Part shown: positions 8,783 through 16,497 of the stretch, piece by piece | Numbering within the stretch: position 1 is the first letter of the stretch | Layout: each line of letters opens with the position of its first letter | Assembly: GCA_019419525.1 (NCBI GenBank) | Contig: DXZU01000012.1 | Location: 1-29,068 of the forward strand | DNA length: 29,068 bases | Direction of reading: 5' to 3' | Origin: Collinsella sp. | GTDB lineage: Bacteria; Actinomycetota; Coriobacteriia; Coriobacteriales; Coriobacteriaceae | Made by a program: the position numbers and the translations under genes | The notes under the pieces: model-generated | Database searches by the model: none | Seen by the model: the letters and a program-made list of their open reading frames with translations, nothing else | What the model was told of the DNA's origin: nothing

Positions 8783-10099
8783 TTACTCGGAAGCAGCCTT
8801 CTCGGTCTTCCAGCCATCGACGAAGGCGTTCTTGACGCCGTCCCACTTGGTGTTGTCGGCAGCATAAGCGATGAGAGCCTGCTTGAGGTTCTTCTTCCAC
8901 TCCTCAGAGGGGATGTAAACGAAGTCCCAAGCAACGGTCTTCTTGCCGTCCTTGGCCATAGCAACGGCCTGCTGCGAGAAGACGTTGGTGGTCTCCTTAG
9001 CGCTCTTGAACGGGGCGGTCAGACCCATCTTGTCAGCGATGATGCTGGTGGCGGTGTCAGAAGTGACGCACCAATACATGAAGTCCTCGGTGGCCTTCTG
9101 GGCATCCTCGGAAGCCTGGGAGCTGACGCACCAGTAGTTCTCGCCGCCGGAGCACAGGCCCTGGTTCTCCTCGCCGTCGACGCCGATGTAGATCGGCAGC
9201 ATGCCGAGCTGGTCGTCGGTCATACCGGCCTTGGTGAGGTCGGCGTAGGCCCAAGAGCCGTTCTGGTAGAAGACGGCCTTGCCGGTTGCGAACTCGTTGG
9301 TGGCGTCGTCACCGGTCTTGGAGGCGAGCTGCGAAGGATCGCAGGTGGAGTCGGTGATATACAGGTCGAAGATCTGCTTAAAGTTGTCGAGATACTCGCC
9401 CTTGATCTCGTCGTCCTCCTGATTGTGCTCCTTCTCGAACTCGTAGTAGAGCGGGAGGTTGGCGAGGTGCGTGGTGTAGCGCCAGCTGGAGGAGTCATCC
9501 ATACCGGCGGAAGTGAAGGCACCGTCAACGCCGAGCTCGTCCTTGCGGGCCTGGATGTCATCGGCGCAAGCCTTCAGCTTGTCGAAGGAGTTGATATCCT
9601 CGGCCTTGTAGCCGGCCTTCTCGAGGAGCTCCTTGTTGTAGATGATGCCGTAGCTCTCCTGAACCCAGTCGATACCCAGATCCTTGCCGTCGGACTGCAG
9701 CGCCAGGGAGTCGTCGATGAGCTCGCCGCGGAGCTTGGTGTCGGAAAGATCGGCGCAGTAGTCCTTCCAGTTCTTAAGGCCGGTGGGGCCGTTGACCTGG
9801 AACAGCGTCGGAGCGGAGCTCTTGGACATCTCGGACTTGAGCTTCTCCTCGTAGGTGTTGGAGGCGGCGGTCACGATCTTGACCTCGACGCCCTTCTCCT
9901 TCTTGTACGCCTTGGCGATCTCCTTCCACTCCTTGTCGACCTCGGGCTTGAACTGGAGGAAGTAGACCTCGGCAGCGTCACCAGAAGCAGAGGAGCCGGA
10001 GCCGGCAGAACCACCGCAGCCCACGAGACCCAGACCAAGAACCGCAGCCGCGGAACCAGCAAAGCCCAGGAACTGCCTTCTGCTCATTTCGTTCTTCAT
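8783..10099 (-). CDS. Sugar-binding lipoprotein of CUT1 ABC importer (Tat-type signal)
   Basis: The extracytoplasmic receptor of the importer, in the family-1 solute-binding group. It has 438 residues. I chose ATG 10099 because GGGTGG lies six bases upstream; an in-frame ATG at 10117 has no such site. The signal peptide carries SRRQFLG (residues 6-12), a twin-arginine motif, followed by a hydrophobic stretch and the lipobox LVGC with C28 as the lipid-anchored cysteine. A Gly/Ser-rich linker (GGSAGSGSSASGD) follows. Export may therefore go through Tat with lipid anchoring. The mature part has the family's extended lobes, for example VNGPTGLKNW and ATGKAVFYQNGSWAYADL. It is the first gene of the four-gene importer operon, which fits the need for excess receptor. 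The ligand is inferred to be maltooligosaccharide-like from neighbours. Confidence 0.92.
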   Translation of the reverse strand: MKNEMSRRQFLGFAGSAAAVLGLGLVGCGGSAGSGSSASGDAAEVYFLQFKPEVDKEWKEIAKAYKKEKGVEVKIVTAASNTYEEKLKSEMSKSSAPTLFQVNGPTGLKNWKDYCADLSDTKLRGELIDDSLALQSDGKDLGIDWVQESYGIIYNKELLEKAGYKAEDINSFDKLKACADDIQARKDELGVDGAFTSAGMDDSSSWRYTTHLANLPLYYEFEKEHNQEDDEIKGEYLDNFKQIFDLYITDSTCDPSQLASKTGDDATNEFATGKAVFYQNGSWAYADLTKAGMTDDQLGMLPIYIGVDGEENQGLCSGGENYWCVSSQASEDAQKATEDFMYWCVTSDTATSIIADKMGLTAPFKSAKETTNVFSQQAVAMAKDGKKTVAWDFVYIPSEEWKKNLKQALIAYAADNTKWDGVKNAFVDGWKTEKAASE

Positions 10100-10207
10100 T
10101 ACAATCCACCCTTTCACACCGTGGCGGCACCCTTTGCCGCCGCCTTCGGAGATTGGCTCGGGGACTTTGCCCCTTTTGCTGATTTGTACAATACGCTATT
10201 TGGCTAG

Positions 10208-10294
10208 TTGTTTGAACAAGTATTACTAGAGCGGTAGAAAAACTTCGGTGAACGGTAATTTCGACTTGATACTTGACAAGTTTTGTATAAACAA
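10208..10294 (-). promoter_or_regulatory. Operator cluster of the importer operon
   Basis: Three related boxes lie upstream of the binding-protein gene. They are TTGTTTGAACAA at 10208-10219, the palindrome ACTTGACAAGT at 10271-10281 and TTGTATAAACAA at 10283-10294. The first and third each differ by one base from TTGTTTAAACAA, seen at three other promoters here. The roughly 75-bp separation would allow looping or cooperative binding. I could not place one clear -35/-10 pair; a TATTGTACAAAT stretch on the minus strand is the best -10 region. Confidence 0.55.
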
Positions 10295-10315
10295 TTATTT
10301 GTTATCGAATGCAGA

Positions 10316-10364
10316 GAAAACGCCCGATCAAGCCGATGCATCGTCGGTTTGACCGGGCGTTTTC
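10316..10364 (-). terminator. Terminator of the GntR gene
   Basis: GAAAACGCCCG (10316-10326) pairs with CGGGCGTTTTC (10354-10364). The stem continues inward, with a mismatch and a wobble pair, through TCAAGCCGA and TCGGTTTGA. On the minus strand the stem ends in TTTTCTCT. It separates the GntR gene from the importer promoter. Confidence 0.85.
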
Positions 10365-10405
10365 GCTTTGAGGGCATGAGTCTCGTCAGGCTGCGAGCTA
10401 GCCGG

Positions 10406-11125
10406 CTATCGCTTGGAATTGACGCGGTAATGGAAGATCTCGGGGTGTGTGCGGGCATGCGTGACCTCGAACAAGATGCCGTCCGAGGTGTACGACTGGC
10501 TCTCCATAACGGCGACGCAGTTGTACTTGCCAAGGTCCAGATAGCTGCAGTCCTCATCGTTGGCGAGCTCGACACTCACCGTACGACGGCTCGCCATCAC
10601 TTTGACGCCGCGCTTGTGCTCCAGATAGCCATAGATAGAATCCGCCGCGATCTCGGGGGTCAGGCCCTTGGCGACCGACGCCAAAAAGATGCCATGGTCC
10701 ACTTGGCGCGCGCTGCCGTTGAGGCTTCGGACACGCACTACGCGAATCAGCTCCTCGCCCACCTTAAAGCCCAGGCGGCGAGAGAGTTGCTCAGTGCAAA
10801 TCAAATGTTCAAAAGACTTGACCTCGGTCGATGCGACGGCATTGTTGCGTTTTGCGAACTCGCCAAACGACTCAACCTCTTCGAGTGCGCCCAGCATGTC
10901 GGTTTCGCCCTTAAGCCAAATAACGCGCACGCCCTTACCGTGTATAGGCTGCACAAACATCTGGTCGGCCAGCATGCTCAAGGCGCGTCGAACGGTATTG
11001 CGCGTGCAGCCAAACTCCGCGGTCAGCTCGGCTTCGGTTGGCAGCATCTCCTGAAACGCATAGGTCCCGTTGATGATGCGCGAACGGATCTCGCGGTAGA
11101 TTCCTTCGTAAATCGCTTTTGGCAT
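10406..11125 (-). CDS. GntR/HutC-family transcriptional regulator (UTRA domain)
   Basis: A 239-residue sugar-responsive regulator. Residues about 1-70 form the winged helix of GntR proteins: YREIRSRIINGTY, then LPTEAELTAEFGCTRNTVRRAL with the recognition helix. The rest matches a UTRA ligand domain in layout, ending near MESQSYTSDGILFEVTHARTHP. The start has GAGGTGA just upstream. It is divergent from the PTS-HAD gene and next to the importer operon, and TTGTTTAAAC-type boxes occur at all these promoters, including its own. It is thus the likely local repressor with autoregulation. It may be analogous to TreR/YvoA-type regulators that sense sugar phosphates, but its effector is unknown. Confidence 0.9.
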   Translation of the reverse strand: MPKAIYEGIYREIRSRIINGTYAFQEMLPTEAELTAEFGCTRNTVRRALSMLADQMFVQPIHGKGVRVIWLKGETDMLGALEEVESFGEFAKRNNAVASTEVKSFEHLICTEQLSRRLGFKVGEELIRVVRVRSLNGSARQVDHGIFLASVAKGLTPEIAADSIYGYLEHKRGVKVMASRRTVSVELANDEDCSYLDLGKYNCVAVMESQSYTSDGILFEVTHARTHPEIFHYRVNSKR

Positions 11126-11177
11126 GATTTCACCTCTAATGAATATGTATGGCTAGGCACGATAGCATTTCTTAAAG

Positions 11178-11189
11178 TTGTTTAAACCG
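11178..11189 (-). promoter_or_regulatory. Operator at the GntR gene promoter
   Basis: TTGTTTAAACCG keeps ten of twelve bases of the shared palindrome. On the minus strand it overlaps the position of a -35, about 16 nt upstream of an extended -10-like TGCTATCGT. This fits autoregulation of the GntR gene. Confidence 0.5.
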
Positions 11190-11286
11190 ATTATCGGTAA
11201 AGCACGGATTATTTACCGTCGACGGTTCCCCCGAAACCCAAATCGGACCGAATCAAAACCGTCAATGCGGCAAGCAGCCAGTCCTC

Positions 11287-11311
11287 TACAATGAGTTCAT
11301 TGTTTAAACGT
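11287..11311 (+). promoter_or_regulatory. PTS-HAD gene promoter with operator
   Basis: A -10 hexamer TACAAT lies at 11287-11292. TTGTTTAAACGT at 11300-11311 covers the expected transcript start, a position suited to repression. The same TCTACAAT -10 form is present at malQ. Confidence 0.6.
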
Positions 11312-11349
11312 TCTTGCTCGCACAGCATGTTGCATCCGGAAGGCATATT

Positions 11350-13800
11350 ATGCTGCAGAAAATCCAACGTTTTGGCGGAGCCATGTTCGCGCCCGCCATG
11401 CTGTTTTCTATATCAGGCCTCATGGTCGGCATCTCCGCCCTCGCAACGACCGTGGATATCGTCGGCGACCTCGCCGTATACGGAACCCCCTGGTACGTTT
11501 TCTGGACCATCATCCAGCGCGGCTCGTGGACGGTCTTTAAGCGCCTTCCACTTCTTTTTGCCGTAGCGCTGCCTATCGGCCTTGCCCAAAAGCAACCGGC
11601 ACGCTGCTGCCTCGAGGCGCTCGTAGCCTATTTTGCCTACTGTTTCTTTTTGAGCGAGATCATTAAGCTGAGCGGCGACAACCTTGGACTTAAGTACCCG
11701 TCGTCTTTAACCCCCGCCAGCGGCATCACCGTCATCGACGGCATCAAGACGCTCGACACCGGCATTATCGGCCCGCTGGCGGTGTCGGCAACCGTCGTCG
11801 CCATCCATGACCGCTTCTACGATGCCAAGGTTCCCGATTGGCTCGGCACCTTCTCGGGTTCCTCGCTGGTCTACCTCATCAGCTTTTTTGCCGTGTTTGC
11901 CCTTGCCGCCATCTCGGCCGCCATCGTGCCCTTCGCATACGCTGTGACCGAAACGCTGCGCCACGCACTTGCGGGCGTCGGCCCCTTCGGCGTGGGCATC
12001 TTTGTGTTTTTGGAGCGAGCGCTCGAGCCCATGGGGCTGCACCATCTGCTCTATATGCCCATCTATTACGACAATCTGGTCATTCACGACGGTATTTACG
12101 CCACGTGGACCAACCTGCTCCCCATTCTCTCCCATAGCACGCGCCCTTTAAATGAACTTGCGCCCTGGGCAGGTTTTACCGCCACCGGCTGGGGCAAGCT
12201 CTTTGGCCTTCCCGCCATCGCGGCAGCATTCTATTTCACCGCCAAACCCGAACGCCGCGCCGGCCTTAAGGTCATCCTTTTGCCCGCCATCGTCGCCTCG
12301 GTGGTCTGCGGCGTCACCGAGCCGCTCGAGTTTCTCTTTATGTTCACCTATCCCGGACTCTTTTTGCTCTACGCCGTCCTGTCCTCCTGCCTTGCCATGA
12401 CCATGAACTTCTTTGGCATCGTCGGCATCTTCTCGGGCGGTCTCATGGAAATGACGGCCTTCAACTTCATCCCACTCATGCGAATGCATGCCGGCTCCTA
12501 CCTTTTGGCGCTCGGTATCGGTCTTGCCTTTAGCCTCATCTTTTTTGTTAGTTTTCGAGCACTCATCTTGGTCTATGACCTTAAGACGCCGGGCCGCGAG
12601 GATCATGTCTCCAATCGCGCGGCAATCGATCGTTTAACGGGAAGCGGCTTTGCCAAAGAGCAATCTCCCAATGGCGAGGTCGGTATTCAATCCGATCAAG
12701 ATCACGTCCTCGCCGAGCGGGTAATTCAGCTTTTAGGTGGCGTTGGCAATATCGTGGGCGCAACCAACTGCGCCACGCGCCTGCGCGTCGAGGTCGCAGA
12801 CCCTTCCATCGTTGCAGATAATGCGTCGTTTGTCGCGGTGGGCGCCAAGGGCCTCATCATTACGGGCAAGACCGCCCAGGTGATTATTGGCATCTCCGTT
12901 CCCCGCGTTAAAGAGCATTTTGACCAGATCATGGGCCTCGAGCCGGGATTTGTGCCCACCACCTCGGCCTCCCCTGCCGCCAGCGCAGCCCATAAGCGCG
13001 GCGATATCTGCTTCTTCGATATCGACGGAACACTCGCCTGGCAAGACCCTCGAGTGGCACAAGAACTTCCCGAGAGCGAGCGAGACCTCTCCCCCTATCC
13101 CAATGAAGCGGTCTCGCAAGCCATCCGTGATTTTGTCGCCAAGGGCAATATGGCGTTTATCTGCACAGGGCGCACGCTGAGCTGCATCCATCCAAAGCTG
13201 CTCGAGCTGCCCTGGACCGGCATCGTCTGCCTCGCGGGTGGCTATGTCGAACTTGAGGGACACGTGATTCGCGATTTGGCGATGACGCCCGGCATGCTGC
13301 AGCGCCTTGCTCCCATTCTTGAGCAATCGGACGAAGTGATTCGTTTTGAGGGACTCAATGGCGTCGTTCGCATGAGTGCCGATGCGCCCGACGCCCCGGG
13401 ATACGCCCGCACCGTGGGCGATGCAATTACGCAGCTGCAACATTACAGCGCCTACAAGATCTTAATGTCCACGTCGCTTGCCAACCGCATCGCTCAGGAT
13501 CAAGCGTTTGAGCCGCTGCTCTGCTTTAACGAGCTCGAGCTCGAAGTGACCGAGATTTCGCCTCGCGAATGCACCAAGCGCGAGGGTATCCAGTCCGTAC
13601 TCGACGCCCTCGATCCCCACCACGGAACCGTATACGGCATCGGCGACGCCAGCAATGACGTCTCGCTGATGAACGCCGTCGACGTTGGCATCGCCATGGG
13701 CAACGCACCGGACTTCCTCAAGGAAAAGGCCGACTATGTCACCGACAGCATCGACCACGACGGCGTCGTCACCGCGCTCGAACACTTTGGGCTTATCTAG
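11350..13800 (+). CDS. PTS glucose/maltose-type EIICB fused to a HAD-IIB phosphatase
   Basis: The 816-residue protein joins three parts. Residues about 1-415 are a membrane EIIC of the glucose/MalX group, with FGGAMFAPAMLFSISGLMVG at the start and GVTEPLEFLFMFTYPGLF later. About 450-535 is EIIB, with the phosphorylated cysteine C474 in ATNCATRLRV. After a linker, about 553-815 is a Cof-type HAD phosphatase: D557 and D559 in FFDIDGT, T in CTGRT, and GDASND with D766 and D770. Active-site residues of both EIIB and HAD are intact. ATG 11350 is preferred because GGAAGG precedes it by about seven bases; the upstream in-frame start lacks a site. The fusion would import a sugar as its 6-phosphate and could dephosphorylate it at once. 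From context I infer maltose/maltose-6'-phosphate, feeding MalQ/GlgP. No EIIA is encoded here. Confidence 0.9.
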   Translation: MLQKIQRFGGAMFAPAMLFSISGLMVGISALATTVDIVGDLAVYGTPWYVFWTIIQRGSWTVFKRLPLLFAVALPIGLAQKQPARCCLEALVAYFAYCFFLSEIIKLSGDNLGLKYPSSLTPASGITVIDGIKTLDTGIIGPLAVSATVVAIHDRFYDAKVPDWLGTFSGSSLVYLISFFAVFALAAISAAIVPFAYAVTETLRHALAGVGPFGVGIFVFLERALEPMGLHHLLYMPIYYDNLVIHDGIYATWTNLLPILSHSTRPLNELAPWAGFTATGWGKLFGLPAIAAAFYFTAKPERRAGLKVILLPAIVASVVCGVTEPLEFLFMFTYPGLFLLYAVLSSCLAMTMNFFGIVGIFSGGLMEMTAFNFIPLMRMHAGSYLLALGIGLAFSLIFFVSFRALILVYDLKTPGREDHVSNRAAIDRLTGSGFAKEQSPNGEVGIQSDQDHVLAERVIQLLGGVGNIVGATNCATRLRVEVADPSIVADNASFVAVGAKGLIITGKTAQVIIGISVPRVKEHFDQIMGLEPGFVPTTSASPAASAAHKRGDICFFDIDGTLAWQDPRVAQELPESERDLSPYPNEAVSQAIRDFVAKGNMAFICTGRTLSCIHPKLLELPWTGIVCLAGGYVELEGHVIRDLAMTPGMLQRLAPILEQSDEVIRFEGLNGVVRMSADAPDAPGYARTVGDAITQLQHYSAYKILMSTSLANRIAQDQAFEPLLCFNELELEVTEISPRECTKREGIQSVLDALDPHHGTVYGIGDASNDVSLMNAVDVGIAMGNAPDFLKEKADYVTDSIDHDGVVTALEHFGLI

Positions 13801-13886
13801 CCAAGCCCCTACCGCACTTGCGGCCGCATGGACCAATCGTCTTCAACCGCCGCGCTCGACGCCCTAATGTGGCAATATGTTGTCTG

Positions 13887-13892
13887 CATAAT
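13887..13892 (+). promoter_or_regulatory. Possible -10 of polyprenyl synthase gene
   Basis: CATAAT at 13887-13892 is a reasonable -10 about 24 bases before ATG 13916. No convincing -35 is seen. The preceding PTS gene has no clear terminator, so read-through is also possible. Confidence 0.3.
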
Positions 13893-13915
13893 GCAACGAT
13901 GCAACCTATCAAAGA

Positions 13916-14941
13916 ATGCGAGAACCCGTGTCCAGTCCGTTTACCAGCTTTTTAGCCCAGCACTTTGACCAGATTAACGACTATCTGGCCACGTTCTTTG
14001 ACGGACAGGCGACTTCCGCCGATATCGAGCGCTACCTGTATACCCCGCTCTCGGCATTTACGGCAAACGCTGGCAAGCGCCACCGCCCGCTCATCTGCAT
14101 GCTCGCCGCCACTGCGGTAGGCGGCAGCTTTGAGAGCGCCCGCAGCGCAGCGGCGGCCATCGAGCACTTTCAGTCGGGCGCACTCATCCACGACGACATC
14201 GCCGACAACGGGCAGATTCGTCGCGGCAAGCCCTGCATGCACCTTACCGAGGGCACCGGTCTTGCCATCAACTGCGGTGACCTGGCGCTCACCATGGTCA
14301 CCAAGACGGTTCTCGACGATCCCACGCTCGAGTCCGACGTGAAGCTGCGTGTGCTCCACGAGCTTACCGAGATGATCGTCCGCACCATCGAGGGTCAAGC
14401 ACTTGACCTGGGTTGGGTCCGTGACGAGCGCTTTGATATCTCGGTTGATGACTACCTGGACATGGCGACGCACAAGACCGCGTATTACAGTGGAGCCACG
14501 CCGCTTGCCGCCGGAGCCATTATCGGCGGCGGCAGCGAAGAGCAGGTCGAGGCGCTACGCGCCTTTGGCCTGCACACCGGCCTTGCCTTTCAGATTCAGG
14601 ACGACCTGCTCAACTTGGTCGGCACCAAAGAGGCCGCCAACAAGGACTTCCGCACCGACATCACCGAGGGTAAACGCACGCTCGTTGCCGTGCACGCCCT
14701 GTCTGATGAGCGCCATCACGACGAGGTCGAGGCAATCCTTTCCTCGGGCACCGAGGACCCCGCGCAGCTCGCGCGCGCCGTGGAAATCTTCCAGCAGATC
14801 GGCTCTGTCGATTTCGCCCACAACTATGCGCTCGACCTGACCGCCAAGGCCAAGGCCGCTATCGAAGGCGTCGAGCTCGACCCGCATGCGCGCGAGCTCT
14901 TCCTCTCCATGGCAGATTTCTTTGTGGAGCGCCTCAACTAG
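13916..14941 (+). CDS. Polyprenyl (geranylgeranyl-type) diphosphate synthase
   Basis: The enzyme condenses IPP with allylic diphosphates, making the precursor of quinones, carotenoids or undecaprenyl-type lipids. It has 341 residues, within the family range. The first aspartate-rich motif is DDIAD (93-97) in LIHDDIADNGQIRRG. The KTAYYSGATPLAAGA helix follows. The second motif is reduced to QIQDDLLNL with D229 and D230. GxRHRP near the N-terminus reads GKRHRPLICM. The exact chain length cannot be told. ATG 13916 and GTG 13928 are both possible starts, and neither has a strong ribosome site. It appears unrelated to its sugar-uptake neighbours. Confidence 0.9.
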   Translation: MREPVSSPFTSFLAQHFDQINDYLATFFDGQATSADIERYLYTPLSAFTANAGKRHRPLICMLAATAVGGSFESARSAAAAIEHFQSGALIHDDIADNGQIRRGKPCMHLTEGTGLAINCGDLALTMVTKTVLDDPTLESDVKLRVLHELTEMIVRTIEGQALDLGWVRDERFDISVDDYLDMATHKTAYYSGATPLAAGAIIGGGSEEQVEALRAFGLHTGLAFQIQDDLLNLVGTKEAANKDFRTDITEGKRTLVAVHALSDERHHDEVEAILSSGTEDPAQLARAVEIFQQIGSVDFAHNYALDLTAKAKAAIEGVELDPHARELFLSMADFFVERLN

Positions 14942-15049
14942 CGGGGGTCACAAAACCTGTGGGCAGCGCGTTTGGGTACAAGTTGCTACACTGTTGAGTG
15001 CATGTTTATGCATTGTCTCGCGTTGTCTATCCGACACGCGCTCAAAATA

Positions 15050-15062
15050 GTACGAATCGTAC
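15050..15062. promoter_or_regulatory. Palindrome upstream of the PG-binding-like gene
   Basis: GTACGA-A-TCGTAC is a perfect 13-bp palindrome 18 bp before the start codon and downstream of a possible -10 (TACACT, 14987-14992). It may be an operator. No regulator can be named. Confidence 0.35.
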
Positions 15063-15080
15063 GCCGAAAGGGGTTCGTTC

Positions 15081-15986
15081 ATGGAACCTATTACCACGGG
15101 CATGCAGGGAGCAGCCGTCGAGGATGTTCAGTCCCGCCTTCTGCAGCTCGGTTACACCATCGATGCCGACGAGGTCGCCGACAAGCGCTTTGGCACCACC
15201 ACCGAGCAGGCCGTCAGCACCTTCAGGCTCGACAGCGGCCTTGCTGCCGGTCATGCCGTCGATATCCCCTGTTGGAGCGCCCTGGTCGACGCCTCGTATA
15301 AGCTGGGCGACCGCACTCTGTATCTGCGCATGCCCAATTTCCATGGCGCCGATGTGCAGGCCCTGCAGCGCGCTCTCAACGTTTTGGGCTTTGCCTGTGG
15401 CGAAGACGACGGCTACTTTGGTCCGCATACCGAGGCCGCCCTGCAGCAGTTCCAGGAAAATGTCGGCCTGTTTGCCGACGGCATGGCCTTCCAAGACACC
15501 TACGCCTACATCAACCGCCTGCACCATGTGTGGGAGGGCAAGCCCTCGGTCACCGAAGCCGAGTCCCGCATCGGTTTTGCTCGCGCCGCCAACGTGCTCG
15601 AGCGCTTCCAGATCGCCGTTATCGGTGAGGACCCCATCGCACGCAGCGTTGCTTCGCGCATGTGGAACATCGCCACGGCAACGACCGACAACAGCGGCAT
15701 GATGCTCTGCGACTCCGAGGTCCCAACCGACGTTGACCTGGTGCTCGAGATCGCAAGCGACGAGCTGCCCGCCGACGCCGCGCCACGCGCCACGATTGCC
15801 CTCGCCGAGTGCCACAACCTGGCCCAGCGCATCCGCACCGCCAATGTCGCCGCGCAGCAGAAGCCGGCTCGCATTCGCATTGAGCTCACGGGCATGACGC
15901 GCTACAACGGCACCTTCACGGCCAGCGACGCGCAGACGCTCGCCGTACGCCTACTCGACGGCGTTTGCGATGCCCTCGCAGATTAG
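15081..15986 (+). CDS. Cytoplasmic protein with two peptidoglycan-binding-like domains (CwlM-like layout)
   Basis: The 301-residue protein has no signal peptide or membrane segment. Residues about 5-70 form one PG_binding_1-type repeat (GAAVEDVQSRLLQLGYTID, then FGTTTEQAVSTFR). About 88-150 form a second (GADVQALQRALNVLGFACG, then GYFGPHTEAALQQFQ). The last 130 residues (from FQIAVIGEDPIA) have no motif I can assign and show no obvious His/Glu zinc ligands. Two cytoplasmic PG-binding repeats followed by an amidase-like tail is the plan of mycobacterial CwlM, a regulator of MurA. A similar role is only a hypothesis here. AAAGGGG lies eight bases before ATG 15081. tRNA-Gln follows. Confidence 0.7.
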   Translation: MEPITTGMQGAAVEDVQSRLLQLGYTIDADEVADKRFGTTTEQAVSTFRLDSGLAAGHAVDIPCWSALVDASYKLGDRTLYLRMPNFHGADVQALQRALNVLGFACGEDDGYFGPHTEAALQQFQENVGLFADGMAFQDTYAYINRLHHVWEGKPSVTEAESRIGFARAANVLERFQIAVIGEDPIARSVASRMWNIATATTDNSGMMLCDSEVPTDVDLVLEIASDELPADAAPRATIALAECHNLAQRIRTANVAAQQKPARIRIELTGMTRYNGTFTASDAQTLAVRLLDGVCDALAD

Positions 15987-15993
15987 GTAAACT
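15965..15993 (+). promoter_or_regulatory. tRNA-Gln promoter
   Basis: TTGCGA (15965-15970) and TAAACT (15988-15993) are separated by 17 bp and place the transcript start near 16000, about 25 nt before the tRNA. The promoter overlaps the end of the upstream gene. Confidence 0.6.
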
Positions 15994-16024
15994 AGACGAG
16001 TTGCTTTTGGGCAACACCACACAT

Positions 16025-16099
16025 TGGGACGTAGTTCAACGGTAGAACTCCGGTTTTTGGTGCCGGCTGTTGGGGGTTCGAATCCCTCCGTCCCAGCCA
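16025..16099 (+). tRNA. tRNA-Gln (anticodon TTG)
   Basis: It folds as a full cloverleaf. The acceptor arms are TGGGACG and CGTCCCA, the D-arm GTTC/GAAC and the anticodon stem CCGGT/GCCGG (U-G closing) around loop TTTTGGT, giving anticodon TTG. The T-arm is GGGGG/CCCTC with loop TTCGAAT, and CCA is encoded. It reads CAA (and CAG by wobble). A terminator follows, and its 3' end is duplicated downstream. Confidence 0.97.
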
Positions 16100-16108
16100 T
16101 TAAAACTG

Positions 16109-16146
16109 AGCGCCCTAAGCCCATAACGGCCCAGGGCGCTTTCTTG
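16109..16146 (+). terminator. Terminator after tRNA-Gln
   Basis: AGCGCCCT (16109-16116) pairs with AGGGCGCT (16133-16140), followed by TTCTTG. It fits intrinsic termination of the tRNA transcript. Confidence 0.75.
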
Positions 16147-16150
16147 TGGG

Positions 16151-16404
16151 CAAGCGGAGGAATTCGAACCCGCAAGGGTGCGGAGCTGAGGAAACGCGAA
16201 GCGTTTTCCAGCGCAGCACGCAAGGAGCGAAGCGACGCAGCGGGGCGCGGCCGCCGACCAGGCAGACGCGGAATCCCTCCGTCCCACACCAGCCAAGAGC
16301 CCCTCACGTCAAGCAAATCGAGCCAACGCCGCCAAGCGGAGGAATCCGAACCCGCAAGGATGCGGAGCGACGCAGCGGGGCGCGGCCGCCGCAGGCAGAC
16401 GCGG
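16151..16404. repeat. Direct repeats (16151-16271 and 16333-16404) in the tRNA-Gln downstream region
   Basis: Both copies begin CAAGCGGAGGAAT and end GGCAGACGCGG. They share CGAACCCGCAAGG near the start and GCGACGCAGCGGGGCGCGGC near the end. The second copy lacks the middle of the first (about 16187-16228). On the minus strand the opening reads like a tRNA variable arm plus T-loop (CCGCA...TGCGG, GTTCGAA), so these are probably decayed tRNA-related duplications. Open frames over this stretch are not credible genes. Confidence 0.75.
16271..16286 (+). repeat. Duplicate of the tRNA-Gln 3' end (att-like)
   Basis: GAATCCCTCCGTCCCA matches tRNA-Gln positions 16080-16095 exactly, 191 bp downstream, and is followed by a CCA-like CACCAGCCA. 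Integrases often use tRNA 3' ends as attachment sites, and this looks like a residual second boundary. No integrase gene is present in the interval. Confidence 0.65.
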
Positions 16405-16405
16405 T

Positions 16406-16464
16406 GCCGGCACTTGGGGACGCTCCTAAGTGCCGGCATTATAGGAACGTCCCCAAGTGCCGGC
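16406..16464. repeat. 17-bp perfect inverted repeat with internal repeat copy
   Basis: GCCGGCACTTGGGGACG (16406-16422) is the exact reverse complement of 16448-16464. AAGTGCCGGC also occurs inside the loop (16428-16437) and again in the right arm, so the left arm can pair with either. This allows two alternative folds. There is no T-run, so a plain terminator is unlikely. Confidence 0.8.
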
Positions 16465-16497
16465 TCGGGACTATTTTCGAGGACCCTCCGAAGGACT

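Noticed and set aside
8768..10207. 479-codon plus-strand frame opposite the binding-protein gene
   Set aside because: Antisense shadow; Leu/Val/Gly/Glu repeats of reverse-frame type.
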